Below the pieces are notes generated by a model. That model ran no database searches, was not told the DNA's origin, and saw nothing but the letters and a program-made list of their open reading frames with translations. From an uncultured Verrucomicrobiales bacterium (GTDB lineage: Bacteria > Verrucomicrobiota > Verrucomicrobiia > Limisphaerales > Palsa-1400), in contig CAIYOY010000334.1 of NCBI GenBank assembly GCA_903927905.1, forward strand, positions 1-54,367: a stretch of DNA of 54,367 nt, given 5' to 3'. A program made the position numbers and the translations under genes. Position 1 is the stretch's first letter; the number at the start of each line of letters is the position of its first letter. Positions 33,795 through 42,801 of the stretch are shown here, piece by piece.

Positions 33795-35267
33795 ATGAAT
33801 TTGGCGGATGCGTTTGCGGCTTCGGCCCGGCTGGACCTGAATAAGCCCGCGCTTTTTTGGGGCGAGGAAGAATTTTCCTACGGCCAGCTTCTGGTCCAAA
33901 CCCTTTGGGTCGCGGAACAACTGCGCGTTAAATTCAAAATCCAACCCGGTGATCGCATCGGCATCTGGTTAAAAAACTGTCCACAATTCGTGCCCGCCCT
34001 TTTCGGCGTCCTGCAAGCTGACGCCGTCGTCGTCCCGATCAACAACTTTCTCAAACCCGCCGAAGTCAGCTTCATCGTCGCCAACGCCGGCATCAACGTC
34101 TTGATCACCGATGAATCAATGCACGAAAGCCTGCAAAAACTACAAGTTCTTCAACCGGCCTTGCGCGCACTAAAAGTCGAAACGCTCCAAACTGATGAAC
34201 CTCGTAAATCGAAAATCGTAAATCGAAAATCCCAAGATCTGGCCGTCATCATCTACACCTCCGGCACCACCGGCCATCCCAAAGGAGCGATGCTTTCCCA
34301 CGACAATATTTGGCACAATGTCCAGAGTTGTCGCAAAGTTCTCGAAGCCGCCGGGCATGACCGTTTCGTGGTGTTGCTGCCGATGTTTCACAGTTTCATG
34401 ATGACCGTCGGGATATTTTTGCCGCTATTGGTCAATGGCTCCATCGTGGTGGTGAAATCATTGCACCCGCCGAAGAACATTCTGGCTGAAATCATCCAGC
34501 ACAAAGCCACCCTGCTCCCGGCGGTCCCGCAATTTTTCCGCATGTTGACCAGTGATTCGGTGCCGGCGAATCTGCCGTTGCGATTATGCATCAGCGGCGG
34601 AGCGCCGTTGCCGGGGGAAATCCTGAAGGAATTCACCGCCAAATTTCCCATCCCGTTGCTTGAAGGCTACGGCTTGAGCGAATCGAGTCCGGTGGCTTCG
34701 TTCAATCCGTTGCATGGCCCGTGGAAGGCCGGCTCCATCGGCGTGCCGATCTACGATGTGGAAATGTCCATCCAGGATGACACCGGCAAAATTCTTGGGC
34801 CGGACGAAACCGGCGAGGTCTGCATCCGCGGCAAAAATGTGATGCTGGGCTATTGGCAGCAACCGGACGAAACCGCCGAAGTGATGCGCGGCGACTGGCT
34901 CTTGACCGGCGACATCGGCCATGTGGACGCCGACGGCTACTACTACATCACCGACCGTAAAAAGGACATGCTGCTGGTCAACGGCATCAACGTCTATCCG
35001 CGCGAGATCGAAGAAGTGTTGTATCAGTTCAAAGGCGTGAAAGAAGCGGCCGTGATCGGCGTGCCCGATGCGCGCAAAGGCGAGCAGGCCGTGGCCTATC
35101 TGTCGGTTAATGACGGCGTCACCTTGGATGAAAAAGCATTGCTGCAATTTGTCCGGGAACGACTGGCGGATTACAAGGTGCCGAAGAAGGTGGTGATTTT
35201 GCCGGCGTTGCCGAGGAATTCGACGGGGAAGATTTTGAAAACGGCGTTGCGGCAGATGGCCGCATAA
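33795..35267 (+). CDS. AMP-dependent acyl-CoA synthetase (fatty-acid ligase type)
   Basis: 490 residues from the ATG at 33795 (a TTG at 33786 is a second choice). The P-loop IIYTSGTTGHPKGAMLSH, the FHSFMMTVG segment, the LLEGYGLSESSP motif, WLLTGDIGHVDADGY with the ribose-binding Asp, DRKKDMLLVNGINVYPREIEE (given in part) and the catalytic Lys in NSTGKILK are all present. Substrates are probably medium- or long-chain fatty acids. A short insertion about 25 residues ahead of the P-loop (PRKSKIVNRKSQ) is encoded by a dispersed repeat. The gene stands alone. Confidence 0.93.
   Translation: MNLADAFAASARLDLNKPALFWGEEEFSYGQLLVQTLWVAEQLRVKFKIQPGDRIGIWLKNCPQFVPALFGVLQADAVVVPINNFLKPAEVSFIVANAGINVLITDESMHESLQKLQVLQPALRALKVETLQTDEPRKSKIVNRKSQDLAVIIYTSGTTGHPKGAMLSHDNIWHNVQSCRKVLEAAGHDRFVVLLPMFHSFMMTVGIFLPLLVNGSIVVVKSLHPPKNILAEIIQHKATLLPAVPQFFRMLTSDSVPANLPLRLCISGGAPLPGEILKEFTAKFPIPLLEGYGLSESSPVASFNPLHGPWKAGSIGVPIYDVEMSIQDDTGKILGPDETGEVCIRGKNVMLGYWQQPDETAEVMRGDWLLTGDIGHVDADGYYYITDRKKDMLLVNGINVYPREIEEVLYQFKGVKEAAVIGVPDARKGEQAVAYLSVNDGVTLDEKALLQFVRERLADYKVPKKVVILPALPRNSTGKILKTALRQMAA
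34203..34233 (+). repeat. AT-rich tandem repeat inside the acyl-CoA synthetase gene
   Basis: Two copies of CGTAAATCGAAAAT in a row, then CCC. The frame gives RKSKIVNRKS, a linker without equivalent in other acyl-CoA synthetases that I know. Related copies lie at 39939-39966 and 29269-29282. Confidence 0.7.
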
Positions 35268-35430
35268 TATCGCGAGCGAGTCAAATTGTCTCACGTTCTA
35301 TCTTGCTAACCTATTCTTGACGCCTTTTCTGACGGGTTGACGGCTTTTTTACCCCCAAATGGTATCATTCGGAGTGAATTAGGTGCGGGTAATTGGTTGC
35401 GCTGCGATTCATTTACCTTCCCTTTCACAG

Positions 35431-35460
35431 TTGACGATTCTCGGGGGCCGCTCGTAAACT
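35431..35460 (+). promoter_or_regulatory. Possible promoter of the DUF5679 and NDK-like genes
   Basis: TTGACG, 18 nt, TAAACT. A start near 35467 would give a leader of about 43 nt with a strong ribosome site. The rest of the 240-bp gap before it shows nothing clear. Confidence 0.4.
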
Positions 35461-35509
35461 AATCAATAGAACATCAGGGGTGCCTGAAGCGCCTCTGGAG
35501 GACAATTTT

Positions 35510-35701
35510 ATGCCTGAAGGATATTGTGTTAAGTGCAAAGCCAAGAAGGAAATCGTGGACGCCGTCGAAGAAACGATGAAGAACGGACGCAAAGCCATCA
35601 AAGGCAAATGCCCGACCTGCGGCACCGTCATGTTTAAAATTTTGGGCGGCAAGGCAACAGCGCCCGCCGCCGCACCCGCACCTGCCAAACCCACAACCTG
35701 A
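35510..35701 (+). CDS. DUF5679 zinc-ribbon protein
   Basis: 63 residues. The ATG at 35510 follows a strong ribosome site (GGAGG, 9 nt away). The sequence MPEGYCVKCKAKKEIVDA, then VEETMKNGRKAIKG, then KCPTCGTVMFKI carries two CxxC pairs that would hold one zinc, as in DUF5679. The tail is Pro-Ala rich (APAAAPAPAKP). Proteins of this type are often encoded beside DNA or nucleotide genes; here the next gene is an NDK-like one, 25 nt away. Role unknown. Confidence 0.85.
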   Translation: MPEGYCVKCKAKKEIVDAVEETMKNGRKAIKGKCPTCGTVMFKILGGKATAPAAAPAPAKPTT

Positions 35702-35726
35702 TTCGATCGTTATTATTTAATATATT

Positions 35727-36899
35727 ATGGCCCAACAATTGGCTTACGTCATCATCACCCCGTACACCCTGCACAAATCCCGCACCGGCGGAATTATTGC
35801 GCGCCTGATCACGCGCACCGGCTTGGAACTCGTCGCCGCCCGCATGTTCGGGCCGAGCAATGAGTTGGTCCAAAAATATTCCGAAGCCATCATTTCGGCC
35901 AACGATCCCCAGGATCGCCATATCCAGGAATTGATCCGCGATTACATTTTGCAAAACCTGGCGCCCGATCCCAAGACGCAGCGTCCGCGCCGCGTCATGG
36001 TGCTGCTGTTCCGCGGGGAAGAAGCCGTGCGCAAGGTGCGTTCAGTCATCGGCAACATCAGCGCTGACCGTCGCGGTGGCGAAACCATCCGCGATACTTA
36101 CGGTGATTTGATTTTGGATGAAAAGGGCGGGGTTCGTTACTTTGAGCCGGCGGTTTTGGCCGCGCCGAACAATGAAGAAGCGGAAATCAAACTGAAGCTT
36201 TGGGCGAAATACTCGGATACGGACGGCGGCCTGGTGACCCGGACGCTGGCTTACGCTCCCGGCGAAGTGCCACAACGTACGCTCGTTCTGATCAAGCCCG
36301 ACAATTTCCGCTTCGCCACCGGCCGTCCCGGCAACGTGATTGATTTTCTTTCGCGCACCGGTCTTTACATCATCGCCATCAAGGTTCATCGCATGAGCGT
36401 GACCCAGGCCATGGACTTCTACGGCCCGGTCAAAGAAGTTTTGCGCACGAAGTTGAAAGACTCCGTCGCCGCCCGCGCCAAGGCTGTGCTGGAAAAAGAT
36501 TTCCATTTCAAGATCCCTGCAGCTGAAGAGAAACAACTGGGCGAAATCCTTGGCCCAATTTCTGGCGACAATCAGTTTGATAACATCGTTCGTTTCATGT
36601 CCGGCAAATCCGAATCTGAGTGTGAACCCGCGCAGATCAACGCCCCGGGCAGCGAGAAGTGCATCGCCTTGATCTACGAAGGTGTGGAAGCCATCCGCAA
36701 AATCCGCGACGTCCTCGGGCCGACTGATCCGTCCAAGGCACCGCCGGGTTCCATCCGCCGCGAATTCGGTTCCAACATCATGGTCAACGCCGCCCACGCC
36801 AGCGATTCCGACGAAAGCGCGATGCGGGAAATGAAGATTGTGAATGTGCCGGAGAACATCTTCAAGACGACGATTGAGGAAGCTTACGGGAAGCTGTAA
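35727..36899 (+). CDS. Two-domain nucleoside diphosphate kinase-like protein
   Basis: 390 residues, more than twice the usual ~140-residue NDK. Domain 1 (about 1-165) has NDK landmarks: YVIITPYTLHKSRTGGIIAR, then VLLFRGEEAVRKVRSVIG, but the catalytic NxxHGSDS is replaced by AVLAAPNNEEAE and lacks the His. Domain 2 (about 185-385) starts RTLVLIKPDN, carries a ~90-residue insert, then CIALIYEGVEAIRKIRDVLG, PTDPSKAPPGSIRREFG and NAAHASDSDESA with H357. So one likely active and one dead half are fused. NDK makes NTPs from NDPs using a phospho-His. The UMP kinase gene follows. Confidence 0.85.
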   Translation: MAQQLAYVIITPYTLHKSRTGGIIARLITRTGLELVAARMFGPSNELVQKYSEAIISANDPQDRHIQELIRDYILQNLAPDPKTQRPRRVMVLLFRGEEAVRKVRSVIGNISADRRGGETIRDTYGDLILDEKGGVRYFEPAVLAAPNNEEAEIKLKLWAKYSDTDGGLVTRTLAYAPGEVPQRTLVLIKPDNFRFATGRPGNVIDFLSRTGLYIIAIKVHRMSVTQAMDFYGPVKEVLRTKLKDSVAARAKAVLEKDFHFKIPAAEEKQLGEILGPISGDNQFDNIVRFMSGKSESECEPAQINAPGSEKCIALIYEGVEAIRKIRDVLGPTDPSKAPPGSIRREFGSNIMVNAAHASDSDESAMREMKIVNVPENIFKTTIEEAYGKL

Positions 36900-36921
36900 G
36901 CAGCCAAAAAAACTTATTTAT

Positions 36922-36951
36922 CGAAGCAGCCAACGAAAGTCGGCTGTTTCG
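36922..36951 (+). terminator. Hairpin behind the NDK-like gene
   Basis: CGAAGCAGCC and GGCTGTTTCG pair over 10 bp (one G-T) around a 10-nt loop. It is followed by only CTTT, so it is a weak rho-independent form. Confidence 0.5.
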
Positions 36952-37010
36952 CTTTAAAGAAATGGCGGTCGCGCGACGAAAATCGAACCGCTAGAAATTT
37001 CACTCCTGAT

Positions 37011-37038
37011 TTGACGCGGCGGCAGGTGTCGGTACAAT
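37011..37038 (+). promoter_or_regulatory. Promoter of pyrH-frr
   Basis: TTGACG, 16 nt, TACAAT. Transcription would start near 37045, only about 6 nt before the pyrH ATG at 37051, where no ribosome site is visible. The transcript is therefore nearly leaderless. Confidence 0.6.
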
Positions 37039-37050
37039 AACCATCCGTAA

Positions 37051-37776
<726 letters not shown>

Positions 37777-37803
37777 TCGCAAACTTTAATCTGAAATAAT
37801 TTT

Positions 37804-38364
37804 ATGGCTCTCGATGACATTCTGTTGGAAGCGGAAGAAAAAATGAGCAAGACCGATGAGGTCGTGCAACATGAATTCGCCGGCGTGCGCACCGGCAAAG
37901 CCTCGCCCGTGCTGGTGGAAAATATTTTGGTGGAAGTGTACGGATCGCATATGCGCATCCGCGAATTGGCCAGCATCACCACGCCGGAACCGCGGGTGTT
38001 GGCCATTCAGCCCTGGGACGCGACCACGGTGCAGCCGATCGAAAAGGCGATCATGAAAGCGAATTTGGGACTGACGCCAACCACGCAGGGAAAATTGATT
38101 CGCATTGTTTTGCCGGAATTAAGCACGGAACGCCGCCAGGAGATGGTGAAGATCGCCCGCAAAATGGCGGAAGATGGCCGCGTGGCCATTCGTCACGTGC
38201 GCCGGGACAGCCTGGAAGCCGTCAAAAAAGAAGGCAAAACCGGCGGTATCACTGAAGACCAGACGGAAGCGGCGGAAAAAGAAGTGCAGAAATTAACCGA
38301 TGAATACATCGGCAAGATCGAAGCGCATCTGGCGCATAAGGAAAAAGAAATTCTGACGGTTTGA
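37804..38364 (+). CDS. frr: Ribosome recycling factor
   Basis: 186 residues, standard length. The motifs VRTGKASPVLVENILVEVYG, LASITTPEPRVLAIQPWD, RIVLPELSTERRQEMVKIA and VAIRHVRRDSLEAVKK match the family along its length, with the three-helix bundle and the small beta domain in order. With EF-G it splits the ribosome after termination. It is 27 nt behind pyrH, so both are on one transcript. Confidence 0.98.
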   Translation: MALDDILLEAEEKMSKTDEVVQHEFAGVRTGKASPVLVENILVEVYGSHMRIRELASITTPEPRVLAIQPWDATTVQPIEKAIMKANLGLTPTTQGKLIRIVLPELSTERRQEMVKIARKMAEDGRVAIRHVRRDSLEAVKKEGKTGGITEDQTEAAEKEVQKLTDEYIGKIEAHLAHKEKEILTV

Positions 38365-38365
38365 C

Positions 38366-38380
38366 CTCCGTCTTACGGAG
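38366..38380. terminator. Small hairpin between frr and the FtsB-like gene
   Basis: CTCCGT-CTT-ACGGAG, a 6-bp stem between converging stops; the stop of the minus-strand gene is inside it. Weak evidence. Confidence 0.3.
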
Positions 38381-38699
38381 TCACCGATGTGGTATTAGTC
38401 GTCGCGGGCGGGTCGAAGTGAACCACATTTTCCCCGGGCTTGGCGTAGCTCAAGCGTTCACGAGCGAGACGCTCAATCGTCCTGGGGTCTTGCATGGCGC
38501 GGATGGACGAATCCAATTTTTTTGCGGTTTCCTGTTCCTTTTCAATTTTTCCATCGAGCTGAAGTTTCTCTTTGCGCATCCGCTCGTTTTCCTTGATGAC
38601 CGGCCAATACCACAGGCCGATGCCCATGACCACGGCGACGAGCAAGAGCCAGCACACCACGCGGGTGAGCTTGTCCCAAATACTATCGGCGGTCGTCAT
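38373..38699 (-). CDS. Septum formation initiator (FtsB/DivIC-like)
   Basis: 108 residues. A short cytoplasmic tail, one membrane helix (about 15-35, VCWLLLVAVVMGIGLWYWPV), a coiled coil with ENERMRKEKLQLDGKIEKEQ and a C-terminal part with PRTIERLARERLSYAKPGENVVHF, which is the typical end of the FtsB/DivIC family. These small proteins join FtsL and FtsQ at the division site. The motif ARERL-x-Y-x-x-PGE supports the family strongly; the choice between FtsB and DivIC does not matter for function. It converges on frr. Confidence 0.88.
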   Translation of the reverse strand: MTTADSIWDKLTRVVCWLLLVAVVMGIGLWYWPVIKENERMRKEKLQLDGKIEKEQETAKKLDSSIRAMQDPRTIERLARERLSYAKPGENVVHFDPPATTNTTSVTP

Positions 38700-38766
38700 G
38701 CGGGGAGTAAATCATGACGGACAAAAAAACGGAAGGGATTTTTGTGGATGAGGTGAATTTTTCCAT

Positions 38767-38781
38767 AGCCCCAGAGGGGCT
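38767..38781 (+). promoter_or_regulatory. Hairpin covering the ribosome site of aroB
   Basis: AGCCCC-AGA-GGGGCT ends right before the GTG start at 38782. The GGGG that could serve as ribosome site lies in the stem. It may lower translation, or the true start may be another codon (GTG at 38836). Confidence 0.35.
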
Positions 38782-39957
38782 GTGAAGATCAAAGCTAAAG
38801 CTTGCGGGGAATTCGCGCCTGTTTATCCTGTTATTGTGCCTGTTGTCACGGTTCCATTAGCTGAGCGGTCTTACCCCATTTTCATTGGGGACGGGCTCCT
38901 TTCTTCCCTCGGTCGCCGGTGTGCGGCCCTTAAGCTCGGCTCGCGTTGCGCAGTCATCACCGACCGGAACGTGGCTCCCCTTTACGCAAAAAAGGCGATG
39001 GCGTCTCTTGTCGCCGCCGGATTTAATCCATCGCTTATCACCGGCCCGGCCGGGGAAACTTCCAAGAGCGTGACGATGGTGGAAAGCTGCTACGATCAAT
39101 TGGCCAAACACCGGCTGGAACGCTCATCGTTCATTGTGGCGTTGGGTGGGGGTGTGGTGGGGGATTTGGCGGGGTTTGTGGCGGCGACGTATTTGCGCGG
39201 GGTGGCTTTTGTGCAGGTGCCGACGACTCTGCTCTCGCAGGTGGATAGCTCCGTGGGTGGAAAAGTGGGGGTAAATCTCAAAGCCGGGAAAAATCTGGTC
39301 GGCGCATTTTATCAGCCGCGCCTGGTGCTGTGCGATCTGGGCACGCTGAAAACATTGCCGAAACGCGAATTTCGCGCCGGTCTGGCCGAAGTCATTAAAT
39401 ACGGGATCATTTACGATGCCGCGCTTTTTGCCCGGTTGGAAAAGGATTTGCCCAAATTGCTGGCCGGGCATCAAGCCTCGCTTGCGTCCGTGGTGGCGCG
39501 TTGTTGCGAGATCAAGGCCGAGGTCGTCTGTCAGGATGAAACCGAAACCGGATTGCGCGCGATCCTGAATTTCGGCCACACCATCGGTCATGCGATTGAA
39601 AACACCTGCGGTTACGGAAAATATCTCCACGGCGAAGCCATTTCCATCGGCCAAGTGGCGGCGGCCAAACTTTCCGCTGAAGTTGTCGGTTTGAGCGACA
39701 AAGAAGTTGACCGCATCACGCAATTATTCGTCCGCGCCGGATTACCCATCCAAATAAAACTTTCCGCCACTCAACGCCAAAAACTCATGGCCGCCATGTT
39801 GCTCGACAAAAAAGTCAGCGCCGGTATGGTCAAATTTGTCCTGGCCAAAAAAATCGGGCTCGTCGAACCCGGTCACAAAATTAACCCAAAACTGATTGAA
39901 GATGTATTGCGCGTCGAATCGCCGATCCGCGCGTCCATCGTAAATCGCAAATCGTAA
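38782..39957 (+). CDS. aroB: 3-dehydroquinate synthase
   Basis: 391 residues from a GTG; a GTG at 38836 would give a start closer to the usual one. SERCAVITD-like SRCAVITDRNVAPLY, ALGGGVVGDLAGFVAATYLRG (in part GGGVVGDLAGFVAATYLRG), VQVPTTLLSQVDSSVGGKVG, EVIKYGIIYD, NFGHTIGHAIE and HGEAISIG supply the NAD and zinc sites. It converts DAHP to 3-dehydroquinate in the shikimate pathway. The last codons (SIVNRKS) derive from the AT-rich repeat, and the next gene starts 8 nt after the stop. Confidence 0.97.
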   Translation: MKIKAKACGEFAPVYPVIVPVVTVPLAERSYPIFIGDGLLSSLGRRCAALKLGSRCAVITDRNVAPLYAKKAMASLVAAGFNPSLITGPAGETSKSVTMVESCYDQLAKHRLERSSFIVALGGGVVGDLAGFVAATYLRGVAFVQVPTTLLSQVDSSVGGKVGVNLKAGKNLVGAFYQPRLVLCDLGTLKTLPKREFRAGLAEVIKYGIIYDAALFARLEKDLPKLLAGHQASLASVVARCCEIKAEVVCQDETETGLRAILNFGHTIGHAIENTCGYGKYLHGEAISIGQVAAAKLSAEVVGLSDKEVDRITQLFVRAGLPIQIKLSATQRQKLMAAMLLDKKVSAGMVKFVLAKKIGLVEPGHKINPKLIEDVLRVESPIRASIVNRKS

Positions 39958-39966
39958 ATCCCAAAT
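39939..39966 (+). repeat. AT-rich repeat at the 3' end of aroB
   Basis: CGTAAATCGCAAATCGTAAA followed by TCCCAAAT. It supplies the last eight codons and the stop of aroB and the bases before the next start; the frame yields IVNRKS, as in the copy inside the acyl-CoA synthetase gene. Confidence 0.7.
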
Positions 39967-40570
39967 GGCTGCCGTCAGCGAAACCATCGTCCGCGAATAT
40001 TTTGAACTGCACGGGTTCCTCGTGCGGCAAGATCGCAAGTTCATCGCGCGCGGCAAACAGGAGGACGATGGCATTGATTTTTTTGTAATGAACCCGCAAC
40101 CGCGCGAACGAGAATTGCCGGTGCCGTTTGTCCTGAGTTCGGAAGATTTGCCAGCGATCGAACGGGCCTTGGTCGTCGTGCGTGGATGGCATACGGAATC
40201 ATTCAGTTCCGCCGTCCTGGAAAATTCGCCAGAGATGTTCCGGTTTGTGGAGCCAGCCGTCTTCCGGCAGGTTTCACTGGAATTCAGCCCGGACAGCACG
40301 CCCCTGAAAATTTTGATTGTCCCGACCCTGCCGGCCACCACCGAAGCGCGCGAGCAAAGCATCCAATTTCTGAAATCAAAAGGCGTGGACGCCGTCATCC
40401 CCTTCCGCACCCTCCTGGCCGATCTGATTGCCCATGTCGAAGTGAACCGAAACTACGACAAATCCGACCTGCTGCAAATCATCCGGGTGCTGAAAAATTA
40501 CGAACTTCTCAAAGAGCCGCAGTTGGAACTGTTTCGCGCGCCCAGGAAAAAGAAAAAGAAAGTGGAATGA
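39965..40570 (+). CDS. Conserved hypothetical protein, possibly nuclease-like
   Basis: 201 residues, soluble. The start VSETIVREYFELHGFLVRQD followed by ...DDGIDFFVMNP recalls the first part of PD-(D/E)XK nucleases (helix, then a Glu-Asp strand), but the key ExK strand is not evident. Later parts include LVVVRGWHTESFS and KILIVPTLPATTEAREQS, and a C-terminal basic tail (RAPRKKKKKVE). No family name is known to me. It starts 8 nt behind aroB and may be co-transcribed; the recombinase follows 53 nt on. Confidence 0.65.
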   Translation: MAAVSETIVREYFELHGFLVRQDRKFIARGKQEDDGIDFFVMNPQPRERELPVPFVLSSEDLPAIERALVVVRGWHTESFSSAVLENSPEMFRFVEPAVFRQVSLEFSPDSTPLKILIVPTLPATTEAREQSIQFLKSKGVDAVIPFRTLLADLIAHVEVNRNYDKSDLLQIIRVLKNYELLKEPQLELFRAPRKKKKKVE

Positions 40571-40623
40571 GCATCTTTGCGGTTTTTGTGTCCTTTCGCG
40601 CCGGATTCTCTTAAGCTGTTGCC

Positions 40624-41586
40624 ATGCCGCAGAACGAGGCCGAGACCGAAGAAAAATTGGATCCCTGGATCGCGAAGTTTCTTCAGCACCTGGCTTCCGA
40701 CAAGGGCGCCTCCATTTATACGCAACGCAATTACAGGCATGCTTTGTTCCGGCTCATGGCTTGGTTTAAGACGGAACGGAAAACCACCCCGGATTGGAAG
40801 AGTCTGCGCCGGGATGATTTTCGTGATTTCCTCCGCTTTCTGGGTCGCAGCAATCTGAGCCGCGCGGTCATCCAATTACAGTTCTCCGCCTTGCGCACGT
40901 TCTACAAATTTCTCATACGTAACGGTGTGGCTTCGGCGTCCCCGATAAAAAACCTTTCACTGCCAAAGCGGGAAAAAAGGCTTCCTAAATTTCTGACCGT
41001 CCCGCAACTGCTTGACCTTTTGAAAGCGCCCGCCGCCGAATTAAAAAAAGAGGCGGAGAAAAAAAAGGAAGAAGTGGACGTTACTCGTTATTTCCGCGAT
41101 GCCGCGATTCTGGAAGTGATTTATTCCTGCGGCCTCCGTATCAGCGAACTTTGCCAGCTTTGTGCGGGCGATATTGATTGGCCCGAACAATTGGTGCGCG
41201 TCCGCGGCAAAGGGAAAAAAGAGCGGATGGTGCCCATCGGCGCGCCCGCGCTCGAAGCCATCCGCTCATATTGGAAGCTGCGAAAATATTCGCCCAACAG
41301 CGGGATGCCCGTTTTTTTAAGCGGCATCAAAAAAATCTCGCCTCTATCTCCACGCATCGTGCAATTGCGCCTGAAAAAGTATCTGGCCTCAGCCGGTCTC
41401 GATCCCGGTCTAACACCCCACAAATTACGCCACAGCTATGCCACGCATTTGCTCGATGCCGGCGCCGACCTTCGCAGTGTCCAGGAACTCCTCGGTCATG
41501 CCCACCTCGTCACCACCCAGGTTTACACCCATCTCAGCACCGAACGCCTGAAAAAAGCCTACGATAACGCACACCCAAGGGCGTAA
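40624..41586 (+). CDS. Tyrosine recombinase of the XerC/XerD family
   Basis: 320 residues, about 20 longer than XerC or XerD. The N-terminal SAM-like domain (15-105) includes YTQRNYRHALFRL. The catalytic domain has CGLRISELCQL (first Arg), VRGKGKKERMVPI (Lys), HKLRHSYATHLLDAGADLRS with H266 and R269, LLGHAHLVTTQ with H292, and Y301. A charged insert (ELKKEAEKKKEEVDVTR) before the first Arg explains the extra length. It is probably the chromosome-dimer recombinase, although a mobile integrase cannot be excluded. A MITE-like element follows directly. Confidence 0.9.
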   Translation: MPQNEAETEEKLDPWIAKFLQHLASDKGASIYTQRNYRHALFRLMAWFKTERKTTPDWKSLRRDDFRDFLRFLGRSNLSRAVIQLQFSALRTFYKFLIRNGVASASPIKNLSLPKREKRLPKFLTVPQLLDLLKAPAAELKKEAEKKKEEVDVTRYFRDAAILEVIYSCGLRISELCQLCAGDIDWPEQLVRVRGKGKKERMVPIGAPALEAIRSYWKLRKYSPNSGMPVFLSGIKKISPLSPRIVQLRLKKYLASAGLDPGLTPHKLRHSYATHLLDAGADLRSVQELLGHAHLVTTQVYTHLSTERLKKAYDNAHPRA

Positions 41587-41599
41587 CGTCATTTAAAAC

Positions 41600-41748
41600 G
41601 TAGAAGTCGAGGTAACGAGGCGCAAAATGAAATTCGAAGTCCAAAATCCGAAACAAATTTCTAACACGAAAATTTTTAAAAATTCAAAACATTCGAGCTT
41701 GAGATTTCAGTTTTTTAAAAGTCAGAGTCTCGTTACCTCGGCTTCTAC
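41600..41748. repeat. MITE-like element with 21-bp inverted ends
   Basis: The left end (41600-41620) and the right end (41728-41748) match over 19 of 21 bp: GTAGAAG-CGAGGTAACGAG, with one base differing inside and one at the inner end. The 107-bp interior is AT-rich, holds no gene, and includes short runs related to the AT-rich repeat (AAATTCGAAGTCCAAAATCC). Target-site duplication is not clear. Confidence 0.7.
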
Positions 41749-41799
41749 AAAATGAGTTTGAGGCTTCGATTTGGCCCGTGAGTTTGGTAATAAATTCCC

Positions 41800-42801
41800 A
41801 TGATTCGTTTTGTCCAGCTTAAGCATCCGAAACAGGGCCGACGCGTCGCCGTGGTTCAGGGTGAAAAATTGCGGTTGTTGCGTTTGTGGCGGGCTCTTTT
41901 TGATCTGGCTTCAACTGCCATCACCAAAAAGAAATCACTGGCCGATCTAGCCGCCGGCAGCCTGTCGAATGAAATTCTCGATTACGATGCGGTTTACTTT
42001 GGCTCGTCCGCCTGGAAATTTTTGCCCGCCTTCGATCATCCGGACGAATCCGCTCGCTGCCTCGTGACCGGGACCGGACTGACTCATCAGGCCAGCGCCA
42101 AAAACCGTCAGGCCATGCACTCCGCCAAAAAATCCGCCTGGACCGACAGCATGAAAATGTATCAGTGGGGCGTGGAAGGCGGCCGCCCGAAGCCCGGCAA
42201 AATCGGCGTGCCGCCCGAATGGTTTTACAAAGGCCACGGTGACATTCTCCGAGCCCACAACGAACCACTGGATGTTCCCAGTTTCGGCGGCGACGGTGGC
42301 GACGAGGCTGAAGTCGCGGGTGCTTATATCATTGATTCCGCCGGACGACCGCACCGCGTCGGTCTGGTGCTGGGCAACGAATTCTCCGATCACGTCATCG
42401 AAAGGAAAAACTACCTTTATCTCGCGCCGTCAAAATTACGCTGCTGTTCGCTCGGGCCGGAATTGATGGTGGATGCGGATTTCAGTGAAGCGCACGGGAC
42501 CGTGAAAATTTTACGCAAAGGAAAAGTCATCTGGTCGAGCGGATTTACCACCGGCGAGAAAAACATGTCCCACACCGTGGCCAATCTGGAACATCATCAT
42601 TTCAAATATCCCCAGCACCGTCGGCCCGGCGACGCGCACATCCATTTTTTCGGAGCCGACGTGTTCAGCTTCGGCTCCAACATCAAGCTGAAGGATGGCG
42701 ACGTGATGGAGATTGAATTGCCAGGATTCGGTCGTCCCCTGCGCAATCCAATAAAAATGGATCGTTCAAAAGCACAATTTGTCAAAGTGCCGTCACTTTG
42801 A
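41800..42801 (+). CDS. FAH-family enzyme of the GguC/AraD1 type
   Basis: 333 residues. The N-terminal part is followed by the FAH core: LTHQASAKNRQAMH, WFYKGHGDIL, then GGDGGDEAEVAGAYIID, whose Asp/Glu residues hold the metal ion, and GLVLGNEFSDHVIER. The motif order and length match the AraD1/GguC group known from sugar-acid degradation, where members dehydrate 2-keto-3-deoxy sugar acids. Substrate cannot be told. It converges on the RidA gene, and the two 3' ends overlap by 9 bp inside a hairpin. Confidence 0.8.
   Translation: MIRFVQLKHPKQGRRVAVVQGEKLRLLRLWRALFDLASTAITKKKSLADLAAGSLSNEILDYDAVYFGSSAWKFLPAFDHPDESARCLVTGTGLTHQASAKNRQAMHSAKKSAWTDSMKMYQWGVEGGRPKPGKIGVPPEWFYKGHGDILRAHNEPLDVPSFGGDGGDEAEVAGAYIIDSAGRPHRVGLVLGNEFSDHVIERKNYLYLAPSKLRCCSLGPELMVDADFSEAHGTVKILRKGKVIWSSGFTTGEKNMSHTVANLEHHHFKYPQHRRPGDAHIHFFGADVFSFGSNIKLKDGDVMEIELPGFGRPLRNPIKMDRSKAQFVKVPSL

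Noticed and set aside
40624-41748. Tyrosine recombinase plus inverted-repeat element as a mobile unit
   Set aside because: The recombinase looks like a housekeeping Xer protein, no attachment-site duplication or cargo is seen, and tyrosine recombinases do not usually use such ends.
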